From positions 1-34,725 of the forward strand of contig NZ_PQGA01000034.1 in NCBI RefSeq assembly GCF_002917095.1: DNA of 34,725 bases. Reading direction: 5' to 3'. Source of the stretch: Paraburkholderia eburnea (lineage in GTDB: Bacteria; Pseudomonadota; Gammaproteobacteria; Burkholderiales; Burkholderiaceae). Below the pieces are notes generated by a model, which searched no databases, was not told the origin of the DNA, and saw nothing but the letters and a program-made list of their open reading frames with translations. Below, piece after piece: positions 1 to 8,700 of this stretch; the first letter of the stretch is position 1; each line of letters opens with the position of its first letter. A program made the position numbers and the translations under genes.

Positions 1-37
1 GGATTGCCCGTGTGAAAGTAGGTAATCGTCAGGCTCC
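1..37 (+). rRNA. rrf: 5S ribosomal RNA, 3' end only
   Basis: The first 37 bases match the 3' end of betaproteobacterial 5S rRNA: a CCCGTGTGAAAGTAGGT stretch followed by ATCGTCAGGCTCC. About two thirds of the gene lies before the window. A strong hairpin begins 13 bases later, as expected after the last gene of an rRNA operon. Recognition is from memory of the family, not from an alignment. Confidence 0.85.
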
Positions 38-50
38 TTATGCAGTGCGT

Positions 51-90
51 CCAGAACCCCGGCCTCTCCCAGTGAGAGCCGGGGTTCTGG
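51..90 (+). terminator. Hairpin after the rRNA operon
   Basis: Positions 51-62 (CCAGAACCCCGG) pair perfectly with 79-90 (CCGGGGTTCTGG), and the stem continues as CTCTC (64-68) with GAGAG (74-78). The position right after the 5S 3' end fits the rrn operon terminator. Only a short T stretch follows (CGTTTGGG), so strict intrinsic termination is not certain. Confidence 0.8.
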
Positions 91-257
91 CGTTTGGGTG
101 CATAAATCTACACAAGAGAACGCGCGACCCTTTACCTCTCGTCAAAAACCCCTCGCTGTATCGAGCAGACTTCATGCACCTTGCTGCGTCGCACACTATC
201 ATGAGCTTCGGAACGCCGATCCTGAACGCGTAAATCCATCACTCAAAGAGGTGCGCC

Positions 258-512
258 ATGGCCGAACTGCTGCTCGGAAACGTCGAGGGAGACGTTCCTG
301 ACGAGGAGATTAACGCCTTTTTGCAAAAGTATGGCTTCCCGCCATACGACGAGATTCAGCGCATAGAAGGCGCGGGGCGTCCTGCCGCTCTGTTGCGATA
401 CAACCATCTCACCGATGATTTCCTGCGCACGCTACAACCGCGTATTCACAACATTTTCTGGCACAACCGTACGATCAGTGCACAGATAGTGCCTGTACGC
501 GAAGAAAATTGA
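258..512 (+). CDS. Small RRM-like RNA-binding protein
   Basis: An 84-aa protein with no signal peptide or membrane segment. It begins with a beta strand ending in a G-N-V turn (LLLGNV, residues 4-9), which resembles the RNP2 element of an RNA-recognition motif. A helix follows (DEEINAFLQKYG), then a second strand (RPAALLRY, near 48-55) in the RNP1 position, but with the aromatic residues of a classical RNP1 largely missing. Short RRM-like proteins of this kind are common in Burkholderiales and their role is not defined. The start is supported by AAGAGGTG about 5 bases upstream of the ATG. It lies alone between the rRNA operon hairpin and a convergent terminator. A second RRM-like gene occurs at 22345-22620. 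The assignment rests on pattern only. Confidence 0.7.
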   Translation: MAELLLGNVEGDVPDEEINAFLQKYGFPPYDEIQRIEGAGRPAALLRYNHLTDDFLRTLQPRIHNIFWHNRTISAQIVPVREEN

Positions 513-547
513 TCACGCGATCTCTCACCAGAGTACAGAACATCCGT

Positions 548-574
548 CGGCGCCCGGCCACAAACCGGGCGCCG
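548..574. terminator. Bidirectional terminator-like hairpin
   Basis: CGGCGCCCGG (548-557) pairs perfectly with CCGGGCGCCG (565-574) around a 7-base loop, followed on the plus strand by TTTGCGTT. It sits between the end of the RRM-like gene (512) and the end of the convergent polygalacturonase gene (581), so it can serve both. Confidence 0.8.
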
Positions 575-580
575 TTTGCG

Positions 581-2647
581 TTAGCCGACTAGCGACGTGT
601 TATAGGTTGTCCCGTCGATCACCACGTTGCTCAGCGCGATGGCGTTCACGTTATTCACGTAAATTGGCCCCGGATTCGTCGCCGTAGCCGCGCCGCTGCA
701 AACCGGCGTTCCTAGATTGCAGTTCGATATCGTCACTCCGCTGATTGGCAGAACAGTCGGCGTCGGCGCCGGACCGTTGTAGTCGGAGGCGACCGGCCCT
801 TGCGCGACGATCGCCTGGAAGCACGAAGCGGTGGCGCCGTCCGACGTGACATTACTGGCCGTCACGTTCGAAATATTGATGTTCTTTACCACCGGAGGGC
901 TGATGCGAACCGCGTCGCCGGAGGGGCTGTAGTCGCAATCGAAGGTAATGAGGCCACCTTGCGATGCCGCCGGATTCGAACCCGAAGAGCTCGTCGTGCC
1001 GACCGCAACCGATGCCGTAATCGGACTGCCCGCAATCATGTTGCTTGAGCCGTAACCCTTGCCGATGAGCGTCACGCCGTTCGGCAGCGTCACGCCATCG
1101 ATCCAGACGTTCTGCACCGCGCCGCCTCGGTTCATATTGGTCTTGATGCGAATGGCGATATTCAGCGGATTGGTCGCCCAGTTTTCGTTAAGCATGTTGA
1201 GATTGCGCGCATAGATATTCTGGATTCCTGCGCTCATTTCGCTGCCCAGCGTGAGGCCACCATGTCCACTGTTCATGGTGCAATTCTGGATCACATGATT
1301 CTGCGCCGGCCCATACTCGGTATCGAGCGCCTTGCCGGATTTGATCGCGATACAGTCGTCACCGGTATTGAATTTCACGCTGTCCGCGAGCACGTAATTG
1401 CAGGCATCCGGATCGAAGCCGTCATTGTTCGGCCCTATGCTGTCCGCGAAAACCCCTTGAATCACGACGTTTTTGCAGTCAGTTGGATGGTGCTGCCAGA
1501 ACGGTGTGTTTTGCGTGTGGTAGTTCTGCATCAACACATTAGTACAACAAATAAATTCCACCATGCAGGGCCGCAGATAGTGTCCGTTGCCGAAAATGCG
1601 TTGTTCGACTGCCACGCCCAACTCCGCCAATGCGGGGAGATAGTTCTGATCCTGTGCCCATGAGGTGCCCGCATCGAGCAGGGGCAACAGCGTAGCCGAG
1701 TCGGGATTCGTGATCGCCGAACTGCTCAGCGACGTGAGCGCGGCATTGTTCGGATTCACATAAGCCTGCGATGGTGTGGACGAACTGGCGCAACCGTAAG
1801 CGCCATTCGTTCCCTTGAACGTCCACCAGCAAAACGACGGCGTCGTACCGTGGGCTTGGGCCGGCGTCATCGACTGGCCGTTGAGGATCGAGGTATCGCC
1901 TTCGCCGGTCAAGCCGATGTTCTGCTGCTGATATGCATAGACGGGGGAGCCGAAATTCAGGCAATCGTTGGCCTGCCAGCGCGTCCAGTAGAGATTGCCG
2001 TTGGCCGTCGCGTGAGGGCCACTCACGGCATAGTCGGCGGGGTTCGGGCTGAAGTAGATCGTGCAGTTCGCGCTCAGATGAAAGTTGACATTGCTAAGCA
2101 GTACGATCGGACCGCCGCAGTACCAGTTACCGGCGGGCACGACTACTCGGCCGCCGCCCGCGGCATTGGCGGCGATGATCGCATTGTTGAATGCCGTGCG
2201 CGAATCGAAAGTCGTACCCGTGAGCGACGACGAGACCATCTGATCCGCGCCTGGGCTGGTAGGCGAGGCGCTCTGGCCGAGCCATGGAATCGGCGGACTC
2301 CATGCCGTCGCGGCGACGACTTGCGAAGTCAGCGGCGTCGCGCCATAGGCGGTGACCTGAAAGTCCACCGAAGCAAACATCGAAGGCGTGATGCCTTGCA
2401 ACGCGTTGATGATCTGTTGCGCCGCGCCCGTGGAACCCCAGATCGGGTCGGCTGCAACAGGCGTCGTGCTCGTCGCCGCGCCTGCGGGCGTATCTGACGG
2501 GTTTCCTCCGCAACCGGGCAAACTGCCCAGCAATGTCGCGCCGGCTGTGGCCCCTGCGAATGCCATGAAACTGCGGCGCCCGGGCGAGGCGGGTGTGCCG
2601 GTTGGCTGGACCGGATTGAAGCGCGTGCCATTCTTTTGCGTTGTCAT
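581..2647 (-). CDS. GH28 polygalacturonase-like exported lipoprotein
   Basis: A 688-aa protein of glycoside hydrolase family 28, whose members hydrolyse alpha-1,4 galacturonic linkages in pectin. The right-handed beta-helix region carries the family motifs in order: NNDGFD near residue 407 (family NTD), DDC near 430 (paired catalytic Asp), GHGG near 462 and RIK near 500. The N-terminus has a twin-arginine signal (GRRSFMAFAG, R24-R25) followed by a lipobox-like LPGC (C46), then a Ser/Thr/Ala-rich linker, so the enzyme is probably exported folded through Tat and lipid-anchored. At 688 aa it is longer than a typical bacterial GH28 (about 400-500); the extra length is N-terminal and in loops. The start is fixed by AGGAGG, 8 bases upstream. 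It stands alone as a transcription unit and suggests a plant-associated life. Exact substrate (polygalacturonate, xylogalacturonan or rhamnogalacturonan) cannot be told. Confidence 0.88.
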   Translation of the reverse strand: MTTQKNGTRFNPVQPTGTPASPGRRSFMAFAGATAGATLLGSLPGCGGNPSDTPAGAATSTTPVAADPIWGSTGAAQQIINALQGITPSMFASVDFQVTAYGATPLTSQVVAATAWSPPIPWLGQSASPTSPGADQMVSSSLTGTTFDSRTAFNNAIIAANAAGGGRVVVPAGNWYCGGPIVLLSNVNFHLSANCTIYFSPNPADYAVSGPHATANGNLYWTRWQANDCLNFGSPVYAYQQQNIGLTGEGDTSILNGQSMTPAQAHGTTPSFCWWTFKGTNGAYGCASSSTPSQAYVNPNNAALTSLSSSAITNPDSATLLPLLDAGTSWAQDQNYLPALAELGVAVEQRIFGNGHYLRPCMVEFICCTNVLMQNYHTQNTPFWQHHPTDCKNVVIQGVFADSIGPNNDGFDPDACNYVLADSVKFNTGDDCIAIKSGKALDTEYGPAQNHVIQNCTMNSGHGGLTLGSEMSAGIQNIYARNLNMLNENWATNPLNIAIRIKTNMNRGGAVQNVWIDGVTLPNGVTLIGKGYGSSNMIAGSPITASVAVGTTSSSGSNPAASQGGLITFDCDYSPSGDAVRISPPVVKNINISNVTASNVTSDGATASCFQAIVAQGPVASDYNGPAPTPTVLPISGVTISNCNLGTPVCSGAATATNPGPIYVNNVNAIALSNVVIDGTTYNTSLVG

Positions 2648-2735
2648 GTATGACGCCTCCTGTTTGTCTCGGTAATGGATTTGTTGTTCTATGCTGCCGT
2701 GTGGGCGGTTTGGGACAAGGATTGTTGTTAGACAA

Positions 2736-2763
2736 GATATAAATTGTCAATCCACATGGTCCA
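2736..2763 (-). promoter_or_regulatory. Possible sigma-70 promoter for the GH28 gene
   Basis: On the minus strand, TGGACC (2763-2758) and TATATC (2741-2736) are separated by 16 bases, a 4/6 match to the -35 box and a reasonable -10 box. They lie about 90 bases ahead of the GH28 start, inside a locally AT-rich stretch. GACAA and TTGTC half-sites flank the -10 (2731-2748), a possible regulator site. Weak by sequence alone. Confidence 0.3.
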
Positions 2764-2888
2764 GGTGATGACCCTGATATGACAACTCGACGGGCAACAT
2801 AGGACTGTCCGCCGCCATAAATCTGTCAGACAAACAGGAGCAGCAAATCAAAAGTGAAAAGCAGCACGTATTTTTTACGTATTAATTG

Positions 2889-2947
2889 TGCGTCATCAAA
2901 CTAATTCGGTAATTTATGTATTTAATAATTTGATTAATCATGACGCA
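2889..2947. repeat. Inverted repeat TGCGTCAT...ATGACGCA in AT-rich region
   Basis: TGCGTCAT (2889-2896) and its exact complement ATGACGCA (2940-2947) flank 43 AT-rich bases. Next to the right arm is a perfect palindrome TGATTAATCA (2931-2940). The region lies between divergent genes (GH28 on minus, yfa operon on plus) and just upstream of the likely yfa promoter, so it could be an operator or activator site. The regulator is unknown. Confidence 0.45.
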
Positions 2948-2981
2948 TATTTCCAATGGATAGAAAGTGCGGGGCATTCAT

Positions 2982-3009
2982 GTTGCTAAAACACCTTTTA
3001 GGGTAGTAT
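2982..3009 (+). promoter_or_regulatory. Possible promoter of the yfa/mag-type operon
   Basis: TTGCTA (2982-2987) and TAGTAT (3004-3009) with a 16-base spacer give a plausible sigma-70 promoter about 140 bases ahead of the first gene of the operon. An overlapping small palindrome, CTAAAA...TTTTAG, spans the -35 box. This is the only AT-rich stretch before a run of six tightly spaced genes. Confidence 0.4.
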
Positions 3010-3150
3010 TCGTGCCTGCCGTAATTAGCCGATCGCGGAGATTTAATCCGTGGCGCGGCATATATCGGCTACATGCCCGTGGCACGCCAGGATGCGGGCG
3101 CGCAGGAAATTGCAAGAGAAGACCAATATCATTCCAGGGCGTTCGATCCC

Positions 3151-5040
3151 ATGAAGTTAACGCGCAAAAAGGCCGCGATAACCGTTGCGGTTTTAATCGT
3201 TGCGCTGGTCGCCATTCAGGCGATTTGGCGACCATTCGGCGGCAAAGGGGCATTTCGTTCTCACGAAGCCGCATTTGATATTCGATATCCCGACGCCATC
3301 ATCGACAGCGCAGCGCTTTCGCGCCTGCCGCGCGACATGATTCGCGTGCCGTTGCTGCACGCCTTGCTTACGCGCGATTTCGTCGACTATTACGAGTCGA
3401 ATGCGGCACGCCTGTCGGCCGAAGGCGCCGTGCGCCGTCTCGCCTTCGAGCACGATCTCGACTGGCGCGATGAACTGATCAAGCGCGTCTTCGACGAACC
3501 CTCGCGCGTGCTGCTCTGGCGCTCGCCCGATGGCCGGCTCGGCTACTGGGTCATGACGATGCGTCGCAACGGCCTCGCGAAGCTGATGCAGGCCGTCGGC
3601 AATGTCGCTGCGGGCGACACGCAGTTGAGCCAGGCGGCCACGCTTTCCGGTGGCGTGCCGGTGTACGCGCTCAAACTCGCGGTCGGTCACACTCTGCTGT
3701 TCGCGGCGAAGGGCGAGCGCCTGGTCGTGATGTCGGAGCCAGGTATCCTGCTCGACGCGGATGGCAAGAACATCGGCGAGCGCGCCTCGGCGCTGGGCAA
3801 AATGCTCGACGATGGCGGCGCGGATGCCATGCATACCTACCGCCTCGATGACGCATCCGCCGAAGTCAACGGTCATCGTCTGATTGTCTCGGTCAACTAT
3901 CTGTCGTTCGGTTATCAGGCCTTTTTCGCGGGCGTGAACGCCTTGCGCTTCGACTTCGCCGCGTCCGGCAAGAACGCCGGCGAGGCAGCCGCCAGCGGCG
4001 CATGGAGCACGGCTGCCCTGATCGATCCGGCTCACCTGCCGCAGCATTGGGACAGCGCCGACCTCTGGCGCGCGCTGCCCGCCAACGCCGCCGCGTGCGC
4101 GAGCTTGCCGGTGGACTGGAACGATGCCGCCGACCTGTTCGGCAAGCTCGGTGACGGCGAACAGGCCGCCGCGAAGATCGTGCGCGAAAGCTTCGCGGGT
4201 CCCGCAGGCGTGTGCTGGTACGCGAAGTCCACGCTCGTGGCGCCGGTCTTCGTCGCCCGTCTCAAAGCGCAGGCCGTGCAGGACCCGGCCCAACTCGCGG
4301 CGATCAAGAGCGCGCTCGCGGGCGTGTTCGGCGACGCTATCGGTGCGTACGAAGCGAAGGCGGGCAACGACGCAGGCTATCGCCGCCTGCCCGTGAAGAC
4401 GAGCGAGCCGTCCGCGGGCGTCACGCTCTGGACGCGTCCGGTGAGCGCGCGCTCGGGCACCGCGCAGAGCGCTGGGTCGTCCTACGCGGCGCAGTTGTCC
4501 GCGCCGCGCTATTTCCCGGTCACGCTCGCGCTGGCGCACGGCTACGTGGTGTTCTCGCCCGATGCGCGCCTTGTGGACGACACGCTCGCCGTGCTCGACA
4601 AGCGCTATCCGGCCATCGCCGATACGCTCGCGCCGCAGCGTCTTTCTACGACGGTGGTGTCGATCACGCCGGGCACGTCGGCGGCGCTCATCGAACGTGA
4701 AGCGGGACGCGCGCTGCCGGCCGATCAGGAGGCCGTTTTCCGTAACGCCGCGCGCACGCATCTGCTGCCGAAGTTGCACGCCGTCGCCAGCTATCCGCCG
4801 TTGGCATTGAGCCTGCCGGATTCGCTGCCCTCGTCGTTGGGCTGGGTGCCGGTCGAATGGCACTTCGAGTCGCGCGCGAACGCATCGCCGCGTGGCGATG
4901 CGGCGGCGGGGCGTCCGCTTGGCGCTGGTCAGAAAGACACGGATGACGACGCTGCGTCAGCGCGCTCGAACGACCAAGCCGATCAGGCAGATCAACAAGC
5001 CGATCAACAACCCGCCCAGCCGGGCACGAGCGGCGACTGA
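3151..5040 (+). CDS. yfaA: DUF2138 (YfaA-like) membrane-anchored protein
   Basis: A 629-aa protein matching the YfaA/DUF2138 family by size, architecture and operon position. After MKLTRKKAA comes one hydrophobic segment (about residues 8-25), then a long soluble domain expected in the periplasm. The C-terminal 45 or so residues are a Gln/Asp/Ala-rich, probably disordered tail (repeated DQADQ). No catalytic motif is recognisable. The frame is open back to 3073, but the ATG at 3151 puts the membrane anchor at the N-terminus and is preferred; its ribosome site is weak. It is the first gene of the six-gene yfa order (yfaA-T-S-Q-P), and the next ATG follows its stop after two bases. In Pseudomonas aeruginosa the homologous mag genes encode partners that hold the macroglobulin MagD at the inner membrane; a scaffold role here is an inference. 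Confidence 0.8.
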   Translation: MKLTRKKAAITVAVLIVALVAIQAIWRPFGGKGAFRSHEAAFDIRYPDAIIDSAALSRLPRDMIRVPLLHALLTRDFVDYYESNAARLSAEGAVRRLAFEHDLDWRDELIKRVFDEPSRVLLWRSPDGRLGYWVMTMRRNGLAKLMQAVGNVAAGDTQLSQAATLSGGVPVYALKLAVGHTLLFAAKGERLVVMSEPGILLDADGKNIGERASALGKMLDDGGADAMHTYRLDDASAEVNGHRLIVSVNYLSFGYQAFFAGVNALRFDFAASGKNAGEAAASGAWSTAALIDPAHLPQHWDSADLWRALPANAAACASLPVDWNDAADLFGKLGDGEQAAAKIVRESFAGPAGVCWYAKSTLVAPVFVARLKAQAVQDPAQLAAIKSALAGVFGDAIGAYEAKAGNDAGYRRLPVKTSEPSAGVTLWTRPVSARSGTAQSAGSSYAAQLSAPRYFPVTLALAHGYVVFSPDARLVDDTLAVLDKRYPAIADTLAPQRLSTTVVSITPGTSAALIEREAGRALPADQEAVFRNAARTHLLPKLHAVASYPPLALSLPDSLPSSLGWVPVEWHFESRANASPRGDAAAGRPLGAGQKDTDDDAASARSNDQADQADQQADQQPAQPGTSGD

Positions 5041-5042
5041 GC

Positions 5043-5720
5043 ATGCGTCGCCGGTTTCTCCTAAGCAGCGCGGCGGCGCTCGGCATCGCGCTTATGCGTC
5101 CCGCAAGCGCGCTGACGCCGACCCAGGCCGCGCCCGATCCCGATGCGCTCACGCCCGGGCAATCGGCGATCTTCCGCGCGTGGTTCGCGCGCATCGTCGA
5201 TCAGCAGATGCGGCGCGGCCCCACGCCGCGCTGGACCCAGCGCGACTGCGCGGGTCTCGTGCGTTTCGCCGCGCAGGAGGCGCTGCGCGAGCACGACGCG
5301 CGCTGGCTCAAGGCCAACGGCATGAACAGCGCCGCCGAGGCGAGCCGCCTGCCGCCCGAGTTGCAACTGAGCGAGCGACAGCGCTCGCTCGCCAACCGCT
5401 GGACCCGCATCGACGGCAGCGTGGGCGCTTACGCCTCGGCCATCGCGCTCGTCCAGCGCAACAGCCGCTTCGTCTCGCGCGACGTCAATCAGGCGCTGCC
5501 GGGCGACCTGTTGTTCTTCGATCAAGGCGACGACCAGCATCTGATGATCTGGCTCGATCGCTACATCGCTTATCACACGGGCACCGTCACGCCGACCGAT
5601 AGTGGTCTGCGCGCCGTCGCCGTTTCCGATCTGATGCAATGGAAAGATTCCCGCTGGCAGCCGTTCGACGGCAATCCGAATTTCGTCGGTGTGTTTCGTT
5701 TCGCGTTTCTGACGCCGTGA
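5043..5720 (+). CDS. yfaT: DUF1175 (YfaT-like), NlpC/P60-like exported protein
   Basis: A 225-aa protein with an N-terminal signal peptide (MRRRFLLSSAAALGIAL, cleavage near ASA). It carries a pattern very like NlpC/P60 cysteine peptidases: RDCAGLVRF with Cys69, PGDLLFF near 152-158, HLMIWL with His166, and a further His178 in YHTG. NlpC/P60 enzymes cut peptide bonds in peptidoglycan stem peptides, so this protein may bind or cut cell-wall peptides. YfaT/DUF1175 has no assigned activity that I know of, so this is inference from motif order. The start follows the yfaA stop by two bases, showing translational coupling. It directly precedes the macroglobulin gene, whose possible start overlaps or closely follows its stop. 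Confidence 0.8.
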   Translation: MRRRFLLSSAAALGIALMRPASALTPTQAAPDPDALTPGQSAIFRAWFARIVDQQMRRGPTPRWTQRDCAGLVRFAAQEALREHDARWLKANGMNSAAEASRLPPELQLSERQRSLANRWTRIDGSVGAYASAIALVQRNSRFVSRDVNQALPGDLLFFDQGDDQHLMIWLDRYIAYHTGTVTPTDSGLRAVAVSDLMQWKDSRWQPFDGNPNFVGVFRFAFLTP

Positions 5721-5728
5721 ATATCACC

Positions 5729-8700
5729 ATGAGTGCCGCCATGCAACGTCTGCTCGCCGCCATGCTTTCTTTCGCGATGTTTTTCCAGCGAGTTTCCGAT
5801 CGGAAAAGCCGCGCACGCTTCGCAACTTTTAGCGCCGCGTGTGCGCTTCTGCTTGGCGCGGCACTGACGCCCGCCTGGGCCGACGACGACCCCGCGCAGC
5901 AGAACATCGACGCCAATCCCACGCTGGGCGCGCCCAATCCGAGCGGCTATGACGGCCAGGTCGTGCAAGGCCAGCCGTTCTTCCTGCTTTCCGATGCGAG
6001 CTACGGCAGCAACCAGCTCGCGCAGGTGCGTCTGGAAGCGCCGGGCCGCGAATTCCAGTCGGAACTCGAAGGCTATGGCGGCGCGGATATCGTCGTCTAC
6101 AAGGTGCCCGATCCGCTCGCGTTCCTGAAGGCGCAGAAGAACCTGCACCGTCTGAACATCAAGCCGAACTATCAGGGCGAGGGACTCGCGAACACGCTTG
6201 CCTACCTCTGGGATCGCTGGCTGGGCGACGCGCGCCGCGCCTGGCAGCGCGTGCTGTCGTTCGCGACGCGCAGCAAAGTGACGGAAGCGAAGCCCGAATT
6301 CAAGCTCGGCGCTCAGGTGAGCGCGCCGACGCACTTCGAACCCGAATCGCATTTCGCGCCGCTGCGCGGCTATGACCTCGTGACGCGTTTCCGCTATCCG
6401 ATCTGGAATGCGAAGACGATCCAGCCGCCCAAGGGCGTGAACCTCGAAGGCAGCAGCAGCGAATTCATCGCGGCGTCGTCGGGCAACGTGATGATTCCGG
6501 TCGGCAAGCTGGCGCCGGGCCTCTACCTTGTCGAGGCGATGATCGGAAACTACCGTGCGCATACGCTGCTGTTCGTTTCCGATACGGTCGCCGTGGTGAA
6601 GGCGGCGTCAAGCGGCCTGCTCGTGTGGACCGCGCGCCGCGACGATGGCAAGCCGGTGCCCAATACCGAAGTGAGCTGGACCGACGGCGTGGGCGTGCTG
6701 CAAAGCGGCTCGACCGGCGCGGACGGTGCGCTCGTGCTCGATCACGTTTCGCCCGAACGCAGCTACGTGATCGGCAATGATCCGCAAGGCGGCGTTTTCG
6801 TATCGGAAAACTTCTACTACGACAGCGAGATCTACAACACCAGGATCTATTCGGTCACCGACCGGCCGCTCTATCGTCCGGGCGATACGGTGCATGTGAA
6901 GTTCATCGGCCGAACCTTCCAGAGCGCCAATCAGTCCACGGCGCCCGTGGCCGCGCAGCTCAAGCTCGACGTGCTCGATCCGAATGGCGCGCCCATCGCG
7001 ACGCGCAACGTGGATTTCGCATCGGAAACGGGCGGCGAAGCGACCTTCACGCTGCCCACCACCGCGCAGGGCGGCGGCTACACGCTGCGCTTCGACTACA
7101 ACGGCGACAGCTACGGCGGCGCCTTCCGCGTGGCTGAATACGTGAAGCCGCACTTCGACGTCAATCTGACGATGGACAAGTCCGATTATGCGACCGGCGA
7201 CACGCCCAAGGGCAAGATCGCGCTGCGCTATCCGGACGGCAAGCCGGTGAAGAACGGCAAGGTGTCGGTCACGTTGCGCGCGCAGAAGGTGGCGATCGTC
7301 GATGGCGAATTGAACTACTCGGGCCTGTTTCCGGTGAAGCTCGAACAACAGGAACTGGAAACCGATAGCGATGGCAACGCCACGCTCACGCTGCCCGCCG
7401 CGAAGGAGCCTAGCCGTTATGCGCTCACGCTGTTCGCGCAGGACGGCGCGGCTTATCGCGTGCGCGTGACGCGTGAAGTGCTGATCGCGCGCGGCGCGAC
7501 GCCGTATCGGCTGAGCACGGCCAAATCGTTCTCGCAGCCGCACGAGCGCGTGACGTTCACGCTCGCGGCGCTCGCCAACGCCAGTAATGCGCCGACGGGA
7601 CACAAGCCCGCGAAGTGGGAGTGGACGCGCCTCGAATCGCAGACCAAAACCGAAGGCACGCTGCCGGCTCCAGGCGCGGATGGCAGCGTGAGCTTCCCGC
7701 TGCAATTCGACGAGCCGGGTTCGTACATGCTTTCGGTGAAGGACGATACGGGCAATCTGCTCGCGGCGGCTAGCCACTGGGTCGCGGGCGATGGCCTCAA
7801 GGCGATTCCGGGCAGCGTCGAGATCGTGTTCGACCGCGACCACTATCAGATCGGCGACACGGCCGAGGCGCTCATCACCTTCCCGTATGCCGTGGACGAC
7901 GCGCTGCTCACGCTCGAGCGCGATCGCGTCGAAGCGCGCGCGCTGCTCTCGAAGGGCGCGGACTGGCTGAGCCTCACGCGCGTCGCGCCGACGCAATGGA
8001 AGGCGCGCATCAAGGTCGGCCCGGAATTCGCGCCGAACATGACGTTCTCCGTGCTCTATGTGCATGACGGCGAATACGTGTTCCAGAACGCGGGCATCGT
8101 GGTCGCGAAACCGTCGATCGACCTGAGCGTGAAGAGCGATAAACCCGTCTACGCGCCGGGCGAAACCGTCACGCTCGATCTCGGCAGCGCGCTGGCCGGC
8201 AAGCCTTTGCCCGCGCATCTGACCGTGAGCGTGGTCGACGAAATGGTCTACGTGCTGCAGCCCGAGATCGCGCCGAACATCGCCGACTTCTTCTATCACC
8301 CGCGTCGCAACAACGTGCGTACGACTTCGAGCCTGTCGTTCATCACTTATGACCTGGCGTTGTCGGCGATGCGCGGCGCGCCGGGCGGTCCGCAACGCGG
8401 CCAGTACAACGAGCGCGGCGTGAAGGTGCTGGAGCGCCCGCGTCGCGACGACATCGACATGGCCGCCTGGCAAGCCGATCTGCAAACCGATGCAAGCGGC
8501 CATGCGCGCATGACCTTCCGCATGCCTGACGCACTCGCGCGCTGGCGTGTCACCGTGCGCGCGATTTCGGCGGACGGCACGGTGGGCCAGCGTACGGCCT
8601 ATGTTCGTTCGGATAAGCCGCTCTATCTGAAGTGGAGCGGCCCGGCGAGTTTCCGCAGCGGCGATCAGCCCGTGATCGACATGATCGCGTTCAATCAGGG

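Noticed and set aside
3193..4863. A 556-codon minus-strand frame opposite yfaA
   Set aside because: Same Arg/His-rich shadow composition with no recognisable domain; the plus-strand gene has a membrane anchor and operon context.
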